A stretch of DNA of 64,000 bases, from NCBI RefSeq assembly GCF_022655595.1, contig NZ_CP093379.1, positions 2,228,501 through 2,292,500 on the forward strand. The letters run 5' to 3'. Below, piece by piece: positions 7,453-15,978 of this stretch (within the stretch, counting starts at the first letter, position 1; each line of letters opens with the position of its first letter). The position numbers were made by a program, and so were the translations under genes. The stretch is from Ignatzschineria rhizosphaerae. Lineage in GTDB: Bacteria; Pseudomonadota; Gammaproteobacteria; Cardiobacteriales; Wohlfahrtiimonadaceae. The notes below the pieces were generated by a model that saw nothing but the letters and a program-made list of their open reading frames with translations, had not been told where the DNA came from and did no database searches.

Positions 7453-7821
7453 ATGAATACAAATGAAAGAGTAATTAGCGCAGCAATTAGATACGAAGCA
7501 TTTCAGTTTGAATCAGATGAAATTATTACCATTGAAATTATGGGTATAACTTACGATCACGCAATAGAATGTAATATCGCAGGATACGCTGAACCTTTAG
7601 AAGGCATTGAGCTCGGCTTCATAACCAGCCATAAGCGCTTTGTAGATGCGAAAACTGCAAAAAAAATAGCGGTTATGCAAAATCAATTAAAGCTGCTTAA
7701 TGAAAATGGTATTAAAAGCTCAGAATTATTAAAAGAAGGGTTCACAGAAATAACACTAAATGGATCAGAAAGAACTGTAATTAGCCTATTAGGCCAACTA
7801 AAACCTGAAGATTTATATTAA
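7453..7821 (+). CDS. Hypothetical phage protein (122 aa)
   Basis: I do not recognise this protein. It begins at ATG 7453 after AAGGAAAC and ends with TAATG, overlapping the next start by one base. It looks like a mixed alpha/beta soluble protein: N-terminal strands around DEIITIEIMGITYDH, then a basic helix (HKRFVDAKTAKKIAVMQNQL). No motif identifies a function. Confidence 0.5.
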   Translation: MNTNERVISAAIRYEAFQFESDEIITIEIMGITYDHAIECNIAGYAEPLEGIELGFITSHKRFVDAKTAKKIAVMQNQLKLLNENGIKSSELLKEGFTEITLNGSERTVISLLGQLKPEDLY

Positions 7822-7994
7822 TGGGAAAAGATGATCGCTTCGGTTGGCCAAATAACTTTAACCAGGAAGATGAACCTATTATTTTAGATTGGAAATACTT
7901 CAAAGAACTGCTTTTAGGTATGTTGGCCATCTTTGGATTTTGTTCCGGCATTATATTACTTTTCGTATTATTCCATTTGATAAGAGGGTTTTAA
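7821..7994 (+). CDS. Small membrane protein (57 aa)
   Basis: The start codon overlaps the previous stop (TAATG). After an acidic N-terminus (NQEDEPIILDWKYF) comes one long hydrophobic segment (LLLGMLAIFGFCSGIILLFV), so it is a single-pass membrane protein. Function is unknown. Confidence 0.45.
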   Translation: MGKDDRFGWPNNFNQEDEPIILDWKYFKELLLGMLAIFGFCSGIILLFVLFHLIRGF

Positions 7995-8001
7995 ATAAAC
8001 T

Positions 8002-8223
8002 ATGTTAATTGATATAGCACTTATAATGCTCTTTATTGGCTGTTTCTTATTGGGAATGTATACCAGTAGAAAGTTGATGTACTCTTACTATCCTAAATAT
8101 GAGTTAATAATTAATGGAGTTAAAGCTCACAAGAAGATTACGCAAAAGAAATATGATCAAATCATTAAAAGAGCAAAAGAGAACCCTGTGAAAGATAATA
8201 ACGACTGGAAGCCCTTAGATTAA
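8002..8223 (+). CDS. Small membrane-anchored phage protein (73 aa)
   Basis: The N-terminus is a membrane anchor (IALIMLFIGCFLLGMY). The rest is a basic cytoplasmic tail (KAHKKITQKKYDQIIKRAKE). It is the last gene of the rightward operon; its stop codon lies inside the hairpin of the operon terminator at 8210-8232. Function is unknown. Confidence 0.5.
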   Translation: MLIDIALIMLFIGCFLLGMYTSRKLMYSYYPKYELIINGVKAHKKITQKKYDQIIKRAKENPVKDNNDWKPLD

Positions 8224-8232
8224 GGGCTTTTT
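8210..8232 (+). terminator. Terminator of prophage early operon
   Basis: AGCCCTTA (8210-8217), a GAT loop and TAAGGGCT (8221-8228) are followed by TTTTC. The hairpin begins inside the last codons of the operon and separates it from the convergent integrase gene. Confidence 0.75.
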
Positions 8233-9303
8233 CTATCCTAATCGATCAGCTATTTCAGTAGCTGTCGGGTTATAATAAATCATTAATGACCTTGGATCTC
8301 TATGCCCTATCATCTTAGCCAAATCTAACACATCAATTTTACGAGCTAATCTAGTGCATGCCTCATGCCTGGTATCGTGAAAAGTCATATCAAAAACATT
8401 CGCTTTCTTAGCATATTTCTTAAATATCGCAGATGCCTTATATGCAGATGCTCGATAATCTTTATAAAATACCGGCTGCGCACGATAGCTAATTACACGC
8501 CCAAACTCATCTTTTTCGCTTCTATCATGAATCAATGTTCTTGAATGTGCTCGCATCATTTCTAAAAGCTCTATTGCTCGACGTGAAAGAGGCACATCAC
8601 GAGAATCACCATTCTTGGACATCAAAATTTTGAGGTATCGCTCTTTAATATAAATATTATTCCAATCCATATCGCTGATCTCTCCGATTCTCATCCCTGT
8701 TTCTAACGCAAAAAGAAACATGATCGCAACACGATGCCTGGCTTGAACTGGCGGTATACCCTCTTCATAATCAAGAGCTTCTAAAATCCGAGATTCTTCA
8801 GCCGGCGATATTCTACGATTACGTGGTGGTGGTTCTTTAAGCTGAGATATTCCCTCAAAAGGATTATGATCAATCCAACGATTCTGCGTAGCAACTCGAA
8901 TTGCTGAACGCATAATTGAGATCTCTTTATTAATGGTTGAAGTCATTACCTTTTTAAGACGGTGTGCAATATACTTCTCAATCATCTCTGACGTTAACGA
9001 ATGTAGTTTTACATCTGTATTTAACTCTTTGCATCTTAGGAAGTAATTAATACGTAGCGTCTCATTTTTTTGAGATACTTTTTTTGGGGTTTCAGTTTCT
9101 AAATAATAAAGTAAAGCATCACCAAAAGTTTTACTGTAATCTGTCTTACGTGATTGACCACGTGCAATTTCCTTCTCACGTTCAGCGCCCCAGGCAACAG
9201 CCTCTGCTTTTGTATCAAAAGTCTTAGCATCACGAATACGCTCATAATCGACCATCACTTCAACTTCAACACGCCAACGGTCACCACGTTTTCTAACATA
9301 CAT
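8233..9303 (-). CDS. Tyrosine-type site-specific integrase
   Basis: This complete 356-residue phage integrase catalyses recombination between attP and attB. It has an N-terminal arm-binding domain (about 1-60), a SAM-like core-binding domain (about 60-150) and the catalytic domain with Arg205 (ETGMRIGE), Lys230, His309-x-x-Arg312 (FHDTRH), His334 (MIGHRD) and Tyr343/344 (MIYYNP). ATG 9303 has GGAG upstream. The gene reads leftward, its 5' end 150 bp from the putative att core at 9453-9472, as is usual for integrases that recombine at the 3' end of an RNA gene. A near-copy of its C-terminus lies at 9693-9767. Confidence 0.93.
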   Translation of the reverse strand: MYVRKRGDRWRVEVEVMVDYERIRDAKTFDTKAEAVAWGAEREKEIARGQSRKTDYSKTFGDALLYYLETETPKKVSQKNETLRINYFLRCKELNTDVKLHSLTSEMIEKYIAHRLKKVMTSTINKEISIMRSAIRVATQNRWIDHNPFEGISQLKEPPPRNRRISPAEESRILEALDYEEGIPPVQARHRVAIMFLFALETGMRIGEISDMDWNNIYIKERYLKILMSKNGDSRDVPLSRRAIELLEMMRAHSRTLIHDRSEKDEFGRVISYRAQPVFYKDYRASAYKASAIFKKYAKKANVFDMTFHDTRHEACTRLARKIDVLDLAKMIGHRDPRSLMIYYNPTATEIADRLG

Positions 9304-9452
9304 AATACAGCTCCACGACTAGGCGGGATTTCTGGCGGGAATAGAGTCACCTAAACTACCGAAGAACCCCTAAAATACTCTTATGAAATATCTTGAATAA
9401 GCAGATAGTATCGCAGATTACCGTATATAACCGCAAAAAGGAAAAGAGCTAA

Positions 9453-9472
9453 AATTCCCGCCGCCTCCACCA
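9453..9472 (+). other. ssrA: Putative attachment core = 3' end of ssrA (tmRNA)
   Basis: The 20-base AATTCCCGCCGCCTCCACCA reads as the T-arm and acceptor end of a tRNA-like molecule, ending in CCA. It closely resembles tmRNA 3' ends from other proteobacteria, and no tRNA or tmRNA body precedes it here. It is followed nine bases later by a strong terminator. This is what remains at the distal junction when an element integrates into the 3' end of ssrA. The intact ssrA gene would then lie left of the window, beyond the other end of the element. Confidence 0.65.
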
Positions 9473-9480
9473 GCTAGCTG

Positions 9481-9516
9481 AAAAAGCCACTTTCGAAAGG
9501 AAGTGGCTTTTTTATT
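9481..9516 (+). terminator. ssrA-type terminator displaced by prophage
   Basis: CCACTTTC-GAAA-GGAAGTGG forms an 8-bp stem with a GNRA-type loop. AAAAAG precedes it and CTTTTTTATTTTT follows, so it can work in both directions. It directly follows the tmRNA-like 3' end and is probably the original terminator of that gene, now separated from the gene body by the inserted element. Confidence 0.75.
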
Positions 9517-9692
9517 TTTAAAAAATTATAATCACCTACCTAAACTAGGAACTATTAAATTATTCCAATTACTAGGTTCAATAAATAGTATTGAAAACAC
9601 TCCGCAAAATAACACACAAAGAGAAAAGATGAGGTTATCTTTCCTCAATTTTGTCCATGACAACTTATGCCTTTAATTTAACTGAAATAATA

Positions 9693-9767
9693 GATCATAA
9701 GAATACGAGCTCTTTGATGATATACTACAATCCCACAGCTACAGAAATTGCGAATAAACTTGGTTAG
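9693..9767 (+). pseudogene. Remnant C-terminus of a second integrase
   Basis: An open frame of 24 codons plus stop reads DHKNTSSLMIYYNPTATE and then IANKLG. It matches the last 24 residues of the intact integrase (8233-9303) at 17 of 24 positions, including the catalytic Tyr-Tyr, but lies on the opposite strand. The sequence upstream of 9693 does not continue the match. It shows that a second, related integrative element once occupied this site and was largely deleted. Confidence 0.8.
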
Positions 9768-9928
9768 ACATTTTACAACATATTTATACACTAATGATAA
9801 TATGCAACTTAAATATGACTACCAATCCATACAGTAACACAGTAATATCTCTATATGTACTTAATCCTGCTACATACTATTCTTATTGATACTCTTCAAA
9901 GAGCTATAAAACAATGGACTATTAAATC

Positions 9929-11128
9929 ATGATCATTAAATATTTCTCGGCTAGCTACACTGGTGGCATTACAATAGAACCCTTAACTTTTGACCAAAAC
10001 ATGACCTTATTAGTCGGCCCTTCTGGTGTTGGAAAAACATCTATATTGAATGCGATATCTGATTTAAAAAAAGTTCTACGAGGTTCATCAATTAACGGCT
10101 TCAAATGGGAAGTTAAAATCAACTTCAATAACACTAACTATAGATGGCTTGGTGAGTTCTCTTACATTGAAAAAAATATTTTTGATGAGTTATCTAAAGA
10201 TCCCAGAGAGTCATTCATTGCTAACCTTCTCTCTGCAATAGATAAGAAAGTTACTGATGATGATGCTAAACTTATCTCCGAGCAGTTTTATATCGATGAT
10301 AAAAAAATACTTGAAAGAAGCCCCACCAATTTTATTTTTAATAAAAAAAATATTAAAATAAAGCTTCCCGATAATGAAAGCTCTTTAAATTCTCTTAGAG
10401 ACGAGCCTGCAATAGTAGAATTTATTTCAGCAATAAAGAGGATAACTATATTAAACAATGATTATTTAAGTGTAGAGGGATTAAACATTCATCATATATC
10501 CCCAAAACGAAAAAAAGATGTAGACCTTCAAAATACTGACATTAATATATCAGAATTAAAAAAACTCGATTGGAGTATTGAAAAAAAATTACATTTCTGC
10601 GAAATGCATATTCCCCAAGTATTTTCCGACATTACTGATAGATATAAAGAAATATTCCCCTTTGTTGATAGCATAACCGTAAAAGAATTCATTTATCCTG
10701 AAAGTGCGACTAGATATTTAATTTTAATTAAAGAAATAGATAATAAAAATCTTATCTCTGGAGACAAGCTGTCTTCTGGTATGTCCAAATCTCTGATGCT
10801 CCTCTGCTTTTTCTATCTTTCAAATGAAAATATTGTTTTCCTCATAGATGAGTTTGAAAACGGATTAGGAATTAATTGTCTAGATGAAATTGTTGATATG
10901 CTTTCTTTTGAACAATATAACCAAAATATCCAGTTTATATTAACTAGCCATCACCCATATATTATTAATAATATATCTATGGATAGCTGGAAAGTAATAG
11001 CTAGAGATAAAAGCATAATTAAATCATATGACCCTGTTATTGACTTAAATCTAAATACATCTAGACATGATGCTTTCCTTTCTTTAATAAACTCAGACGT
11101 CTATGAAGAAGGTGTATTTACATCATGA
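9929..11128 (+). CDS. AAA (ABC/OLD-like) ATPase of a putative defence pair
   Basis: This 399-residue ATPase has an ABC/RecF/OLD layout. Walker A GPSGVGKT is at residues 30-37, signature LSSGM at 281-285, Walker B IVFLIDEFENG at 302-312 and switch His in TSHHP at 339-343. The middle 220 residues are variable and probably helical. It overlaps the downstream TOPRIM gene by four bases (ATGA), so the two are made together. AbiLi, RloA and PARIS AriA ATPases share this arrangement with a TOPRIM/RloB partner and sense phage infection. It is very AT-rich and beside an integration site, which suggests horizontal transfer. A defence role is inference. Confidence 0.75.
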   Translation: MIIKYFSASYTGGITIEPLTFDQNMTLLVGPSGVGKTSILNAISDLKKVLRGSSINGFKWEVKINFNNTNYRWLGEFSYIEKNIFDELSKDPRESFIANLLSAIDKKVTDDDAKLISEQFYIDDKKILERSPTNFIFNKKNIKIKLPDNESSLNSLRDEPAIVEFISAIKRITILNNDYLSVEGLNIHHISPKRKKDVDLQNTDINISELKKLDWSIEKKLHFCEMHIPQVFSDITDRYKEIFPFVDSITVKEFIYPESATRYLILIKEIDNKNLISGDKLSSGMSKSLMLLCFFYLSNENIVFLIDEFENGLGINCLDEIVDMLSFEQYNQNIQFILTSHHPYIINNISMDSWKVIARDKSIIKSYDPVIDLNLNTSRHDAFLSLINSDVYEEGVFTS

Positions 11129-11808
11129 GCCTATATGTATTAGTAGAAGGTAGAAGAACAGAAAAAATTATTTATCCAAATTGGATTATAGAAAATACTA
11201 ACTTCATTAAAAAAAGAACTCCTGAAGCGCCTCAAGATAATGAATTTTATATTATTAGTGGGAACGGCTATCCATCTATCATCACTAATTATCTTGAAAA
11301 TGCGATCAAAGAAGTAAATGAATATAATTACGATAACTTTTGGATTGTTGTAGATGCTGATGAAGAAGATATCGACAAAAGAAAAGCTTATATTGAAAGT
11401 AATATACAAAAATACAGCTTAAATAAAACTGTAATTGTCAACATTATAATTCAAAAAATTTGTATAGAAACTTTTGGACTAGCGAATAATAACTTCTTTC
11501 CTACAGATGAAAATTTAAGTGAAGAACTCAAAGAATTCAAGCATAAATACGATGTGACTACCTATGACCCTTCCCTTCTTACTTCGGATAAAAAACAAAA
11601 CAATATGAATACAGCTCATTATCACGGAGCTTATTTAAAAGCTATTTTTAGCGCTAATAATTTAAGATATACAAAAAAAAACCCAGGAGTCTTTAAGAAT
11701 AAAGACTTTTTTAATGGTATTAAGAAAAGAGTTCTTGAGACTAATCATGTTTCTTCTTTCAAAGATATCTTAGTTGCATTAGATCAAATAAAAACAACTA
11801 CTAAATAA
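11125..11808 (+). CDS. TOPRIM (RloB/AbiLii/DUF4435-like) effector
   Basis: This 227-residue protein has a TOPRIM-like N-terminus: YVLVEGRRTE (Glu8) and a strand ending in acidic residues, FWIVVDADEED (Asp77, Asp79, Glu80, Asp82). It has a later ICIETFGLAN motif like the FExWLL segment of RloB proteins. TOPRIM partners of AAA ATPases in OLD, PARIS and AbiL systems act as metal-dependent nucleases on DNA or tRNA. Its start overlaps the ATPase stop. Length and spacing fit AbiLii/RloB better than full-length AriB (about 300 residues), but I cannot settle the family by eye. Confidence 0.65.
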   Translation: MSLYVLVEGRRTEKIIYPNWIIENTNFIKKRTPEAPQDNEFYIISGNGYPSIITNYLENAIKEVNEYNYDNFWIVVDADEEDIDKRKAYIESNIQKYSLNKTVIVNIIIQKICIETFGLANNNFFPTDENLSEELKEFKHKYDVTTYDPSLLTSDKKQNNMNTAHYHGAYLKAIFSANNLRYTKKNPGVFKNKDFFNGIKKRVLETNHVSSFKDILVALDQIKTTTK

Positions 11809-11882
11809 CAATTTAGATAATATATCAGCCCAAACAGACAATTCAACATTCCAAAAACTGCAAAATAAAAGAAATGACCTTT

Positions 11883-12581
11883 TTATTCCCCACCACACAA
11901 CTCCCAATTAAACAAAATCGCTTTTTCTATTTCTTCATAAAGCTCTTGCTCCATTGGGGGAAGATAAGCATTTTGATCAACGGCAATAGTGCTGGTGAGA
12001 ACTTCAATGCAGAGTTCTGGAGCATCTTGATGATAAAGGGTTAAAGCAAGATCATTGCGAATGGCATCATACGCTACGAAATCAAGGTAGAAATTACATT
12101 GATTGAGAAGTTTATTAAGGATATTCTCGGCATCTTTATATTGCTTTTGATCATATAGAGCTTGAAACTCTTGGCGCTGTAATGCGATCGCATTCAAGGT
12201 GCAAGCTTGCGGGGGAATACGGTAAGAGCCTTCTAAGGTGGCACGCATGCCACAATATTGCCGGCATTCTTCATACGTTTCAATATTCACATCAAGAATA
12301 TGCCCTTTTTGCGTGAAGGTAAGTTCACACTGCCCCAACTCTTCCTCATCATCAACAAGCCCTTGATTCCCTTTGATTGTACCGGCGACATCAAAACAGA
12401 CATGCCCATTACCTCCAAGGATATTCATTAAAAAACGTTGTTGCCCAATATCATTGGTTTCAATGATCACATCACTTTCACTACCAGCCCCGAGATATCT
12501 ACCATCTACGACCTGTGAGAAGCTAAAAGAAGAGATAAATATAGAGAAGAAAATAAAAACTTTAAAGAGATATCTGTTCAT
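11883..12581 (-). CDS. Secreted hypothetical protein, TPR-like C-terminus
   Basis: The start at 12581 (MNRYLFK) gives a good signal peptide (FKVFIFFSIFISSFSFS). The mature protein has an N-terminal beta-rich half with paired Cys residues (CFDV, CELT, ECRQYCG), likely disulfide-bonded in the periplasm. The C-terminal half is helical and resembles one or two TPR units (LYDQKQYKDAENILNKLL). An upstream in-frame ATG at 12614 would add 11 residues before the signal and seems wrong. I do not recognise the family. Confidence 0.6.
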   Translation of the reverse strand: MNRYLFKVFIFFSIFISSFSFSQVVDGRYLGAGSESDVIIETNDIGQQRFLMNILGGNGHVCFDVAGTIKGNQGLVDDEEELGQCELTFTQKGHILDVNIETYEECRQYCGMRATLEGSYRIPPQACTLNAIALQRQEFQALYDQKQYKDAENILNKLLNQCNFYLDFVAYDAIRNDLALTLYHQDAPELCIEVLTSTIAVDQNAYLPPMEQELYEEIEKAILFNWELCGGE

Positions 12582-12820
12582 AAATAGCTTTCTAATAAAA
12601 ATATAACAATGCACCTCACGGCATTTGATAAAGGTAGAATGCCGGTAAACCTTTTAAGAGACGCTATCATCACAGAAAACGCGACAAAATGCACTATGTT
12701 CGGTGATTTAAATTATAGAAATATTTAACTAATTAAATATTTACATCAAGAGAAATAAATTTAAAAGTGCTATGTTGAATATAGACACAAGATTTAAAAT
12801 TGTTAATCGGAGGATTTAAT

Positions 12821-14122
12821 ATGAAGAAAGCTGTAGATACAATATTAGTAGATACTTTTGTGGATGGCATCTTAGATCCCGAGAAAGAGATGCTCGGCCC
12901 TGTTAAAGATGGTGGGCATATCATCGCACATACCGCTCCCGGATGCTGGGGTCCTATGTTAACGCCAGAACTCAAAGGTGGGCATGAAGTCACTCAGCCA
13001 GTATTCGTAGAAGGTGCTGAAATTGGAGATGCTATTGCTATTAAAATTATTTCTATTGATGTCACATCAATTGCAACTGCATCTGGTAGCGATCAACCTG
13101 TTAATGGGCGCTTTAATGATGATCCTTTTGTTGCAGCAAAATGCGACTCCTGTGGAACCTTAAGGCCTAAAACAACGGTAAAAGGAATTGGTAAAGAGGC
13201 AATTATCTGCCAAAATTGTGGTAAAGAAGCTGCACCATTTAAATTAACAAATGGTTATACCATGGTCTTTGATGCCATTAATGACATCGGTGTTACGGTA
13301 CCTAAATCAGTTGCGGAATCCATCGCTAAAGATGGAAAGCATTATATGCGAACTCCTGAAAACTCAATCCAAAACCCCGTAGTAAGCCTAGCTCCTTCGG
13401 ATCTTGTCGGGACAATTGCCCGTATGAGACCATTTTTAGGACAACTCGGCACAACTCCATCGAAAGCACTTCCCGACTCCCATAATGCTGGAGATTTTGG
13501 TTCTTTTCTAGTTGGCGCTAGTCATGAATACGCTGTAACACAGGAAGAATTAGATCAACATCGCACAGATGGACATATGGATATTAGCCGAGTACGAGCA
13601 GGCGCAACTCTGATCTGCCCAGTGAAGGTTGAAGGTGGAGGTATCTATCTAGGAGATATGCATGCAATGCAAGGCGATGGTGAGATTTCAGGACATACTG
13701 CCGATGTTGCTGGAACGGCTCATTTACAAGTACATGTTTTAAAAAACCTTAACCTTGAAGGCCCAATTCTTCTCCCGAATATAGAAGATTTACCTTACAC
13801 CGCAAAACCATTAACAGACAAAGAGCGACAAGTCGCTAAAAAACTGGCAGAGGAGCTGGGATTTAATGAACTAGAAGAATCATTACCTCTCTCAGTTATT
13901 GGCACAGGAGCGACGCTTAATGAAGCAACGACTAATGGACTAGAGCGTGCCGGAAAATTATTTAATGTTCCTGTCGAAGAGGTGATGAACCGCGCAACTG
14001 TTACGGGCTCCATTGAAATAGGAAGACATCCCGGCGTTATAACAGTTACTTTGCAAGTGCCTCAGTCCTATTTAGAAAAGAGCAAACTTCTTAAAATAAT
14101 TAAGGATCAATATCTCGCATAG
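12821..14122 (+). CDS. Acetamidase/formamidase family protein
   Basis: This 433-residue protein belongs to the FmdA/AmdA family, which hydrolyses formamide or acetamide to ammonia and the acid. Diagnostic parts are GPVKDGGHIIAHTAPGCWGP near the N-terminus, GRFNDDPF, and a C-terminal GEISGHTADVAGTAHLQV stretch. It has an inserted zinc-ribbon-like pair (CDSCGTL at about 107 and CQNCGKE at about 126), which occurs in part of the family. CGGAGG before ATG 12821 fixes the start. It is a single gene with a terminator-like repeat after it and no urea or amide transporter beside it. Confidence 0.88.
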   Translation: MKKAVDTILVDTFVDGILDPEKEMLGPVKDGGHIIAHTAPGCWGPMLTPELKGGHEVTQPVFVEGAEIGDAIAIKIISIDVTSIATASGSDQPVNGRFNDDPFVAAKCDSCGTLRPKTTVKGIGKEAIICQNCGKEAAPFKLTNGYTMVFDAINDIGVTVPKSVAESIAKDGKHYMRTPENSIQNPVVSLAPSDLVGTIARMRPFLGQLGTTPSKALPDSHNAGDFGSFLVGASHEYAVTQEELDQHRTDGHMDISRVRAGATLICPVKVEGGGIYLGDMHAMQGDGEISGHTADVAGTAHLQVHVLKNLNLEGPILLPNIEDLPYTAKPLTDKERQVAKKLAEELGFNELEESLPLSVIGTGATLNEATTNGLERAGKLFNVPVEEVMNRATVTGSIEIGRHPGVITVTLQVPQSYLEKSKLLKIIKDQYLA

Positions 14123-14152
14123 ATACATATACTAAATAGTATTTGCCAATTC

Positions 14153-14180
14153 CCCCCAATTAAAATCAAAATATTGGGGG
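14153..14180 (+). terminator. Putative terminator after formamidase gene
   Basis: CCCCCAAT (14153-14160) and ATTGGGGG (14173-14180) form an 8-bp stem with a 12-base loop. Only a weak T stretch follows, so termination strength is uncertain. The next 150 bp to the convergent gene hold nothing else recognisable. Confidence 0.5.
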
Positions 14181-14334
14181 ATTTAGCAAAGCTACTATGA
14201 AGCTCTCAAAGCCTTTATTGAGTAGCTTTATATCGCCACTTCATCATTTTGTTAGATCATGTCACGGCTTTTTCTTCTGATAGCTCAATCACTTTAAAGT
14301 AAACTCTCGTGGGAGCTTCACTCAAAGAAATCTT

Positions 14335-14622
14335 TTAGAATCTTTTTTCTAAATGCGTGAATCTCGCTTCTCCAACGGTATAAGCATCAATTTGTGGCAC
14401 TAAGCGCTGAAAGTGCTCAGAAGCGACATGTGCATCTAATGCATCATAATCCTTCCAAGCTTCAATAAAGACAAAGTGCCCAGGATTTTTAAGGTCTTGG
14501 CAAAGCTCGTAACTGATGCAACCAGGCTCTTGTCTTGTTTTCTCTACAAGCTCTTCATATAACGGTAATACAAATTCGATCTTTGCTGGATCGATATAAT
14601 CTTCGGCGATGAGTTTTAGCAT
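14335..14622 (-). CDS. Antibiotic biosynthesis monooxygenase (ABM, YgiN-like)
   Basis: This 95-residue ABM-fold protein has the hallmarks EELVEKTRQEPGCISYELCQ, PGHFVFIEAWKDYDALDAH and SEHFQ. Family members such as YgiN are quinol monooxygenases; others degrade heme or act in polyketide pathways, so the substrate is open. ATG 14622 has AAGGAAC upstream. The gene follows yejK on the same strand, and its upstream region overlaps the yejK stop. Confidence 0.85.
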   Translation of the reverse strand: MLKLIAEDYIDPAKIEFVLPLYEELVEKTRQEPGCISYELCQDLKNPGHFVFIEAWKDYDALDAHVASEHFQRLVPQIDAYTVGEARFTHLEKRF

Positions 14623-14644
14623 AAAATGTTCCTTTAATAATAAA

Positions 14645-15754
14645 TTATTGCTCTTCTTCCACGGATTCATAAATATCAAAATCAATCACCGCCCGGAAAC
14701 CTTTCTCTGTCTCTTCGATGGTAATCCCATTAAGGTAGGCATCTTGATTACTAATCACTAAATCAATGCCATTAGAAATTCGCATCTTCTTCATGTAATT
14801 TTGGGACTCTTCACGAAATTGATCACTCGGCACTGCTCTGTTTTTATCAATCTCAAAGCCTGACTTATTCTGCACCGATTTAAAAACCCGATTAATATCT
14901 TGCTCTTCGACATAATTGCGGGAGAAATTTTCAAGATCCCTAAAACGAATCTCATCATGCTCATTTAAGTGCGCTTCTAAATGACGATTAAACTCTAAAC
15001 GCTGATCTGGCGCTTCGATACGCTTACTTAAGCCCCGAAGGAGCGCATTACTTGCTCTTAACTCTGCTAGCTCTGTCTGTTTTGGCTGAAGATTAAGGAA
15101 ATCTTCGTGCCAATATTTCGTGCGCTTTTTATTGCTATCAATGGCTAAAACAGAAGCATCATGGGATAAAATCAACGCGCCTTTTTGAATATCTTTCAGC
15201 GAAATCCCTTCTTTCTCAATAAATTCTAATGTGCCATTATTGTCAAAGATATCAAGATAATCATCTTTAGATTCTACTTTAAAAATCCCAAGCGCTGAGA
15301 TCACATCTGCATTCACAAAGATATTGGAAAAGAGAATAATAATAAAATCCCCCCCAGAGATATTCGGGTGACTTGTGACACTATAAAGATGCTCGGCAAT
15401 TTTAACGGAGATCTCTTGTGTAAAATCCTCAAGCTCAAAAACCTTCGATGAAAGCTCGGCAATGATATTTGCCGGCATTTGCTCATTGATCTCTGGGATG
15501 GAATCTATAGGGCTCTCACTCTCATCTAAATCACTATCTGCATCACTATCTCCATCGCTACGAGGATCATGATTAAACTCATACACTTCATCAAGCTCAC
15601 TAAGAGGCAATAGGTAATGTTCTAACAATAAAGATTCAATAGTTTCACTTGGCAAAATACTCGTTTCAGAAAAGAGGCAACCCTCTTCACGCCCTTTATT
15701 ACCAACCTGATGAATAATCATCTTCTCTATTTTTGCAGAACTAATATTTAACAC
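14645..15754 (-). CDS. yejK: Nucleoid-associated protein YejK (NdpA)
   Basis: This 369-residue protein of the NdpA/YejK family (37-kDa nucleoid-associated protein) binds DNA in the nucleoid. The N-terminus IEKMIIHQVGNKGREEG and the central GDFIIILFSNIF, followed by LDIFDNNGTLEF, are typical. It has an acidic insert (DSDADSDLDESES, about 68-80) that makes it slightly longer than E. coli YejK. It lies upstream of the ABM gene. Confidence 0.88.
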   Translation of the reverse strand: MLNISSAKIEKMIIHQVGNKGREEGCLFSETSILPSETIESLLLEHYLLPLSELDEVYEFNHDPRSDGDSDADSDLDESESPIDSIPEINEQMPANIIAELSSKVFELEDFTQEISVKIAEHLYSVTSHPNISGGDFIIILFSNIFVNADVISALGIFKVESKDDYLDIFDNNGTLEFIEKEGISLKDIQKGALILSHDASVLAIDSNKKRTKYWHEDFLNLQPKQTELAELRASNALLRGLSKRIEAPDQRLEFNRHLEAHLNEHDEIRFRDLENFSRNYVEEQDINRVFKSVQNKSGFEIDKNRAVPSDQFREESQNYMKKMRISNGIDLVISNQDAYLNGITIEETEKGFRAVIDFDIYESVEEEQ

Positions 15755-15978
15755 TTTTACCTCAACTAAACCTGTGAAATGAAGCTATTAAATATAACGT
15801 ATCGCTACAAAAAAGACAGGGAATATCATGATTAATCTCCAAACACGCAGAAATATCCATGCCTATGATTGATGAATCGTAGGCATGAGAGAAATGATCT
15901 TCTCCTATCTCAAGCACCTATTAGCAATGCTACAATGATTTTAATTCAATATTAATCACAATAATCGAGGAGTTACAC

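Larger units (their letters stand above)
9304..9928. other. Non-coding junction between prophage and defence islet
   Basis: This 625-bp stretch has no complete gene. It holds the integrase promoter side, the tmRNA-like att core (9453-9472), a terminator (9481-9516) and the broken integrase end (9693-9767). From 9520 the base composition drops sharply in G+C and stays low to 11880. Confidence 0.6.

Noticed and set aside
9154-9354. 66-codon ORF opposite the integrase start
   Set aside because: It is the complement of integrase codons and the att region, with no gene-like features.
9453-9472. A complete tRNA or tmRNA at the att site
   Set aside because: No acceptor 5' strand, D arm or anticodon arm precedes it; only the 3' end is present.
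11125-11808. Assigning the TOPRIM protein firmly to PARIS AriB (DUF4435)
   Set aside because: It is shorter than AriB and its ICIETFGLAN motif is closer to RloB/AbiLii; the family cannot be decided by eye.
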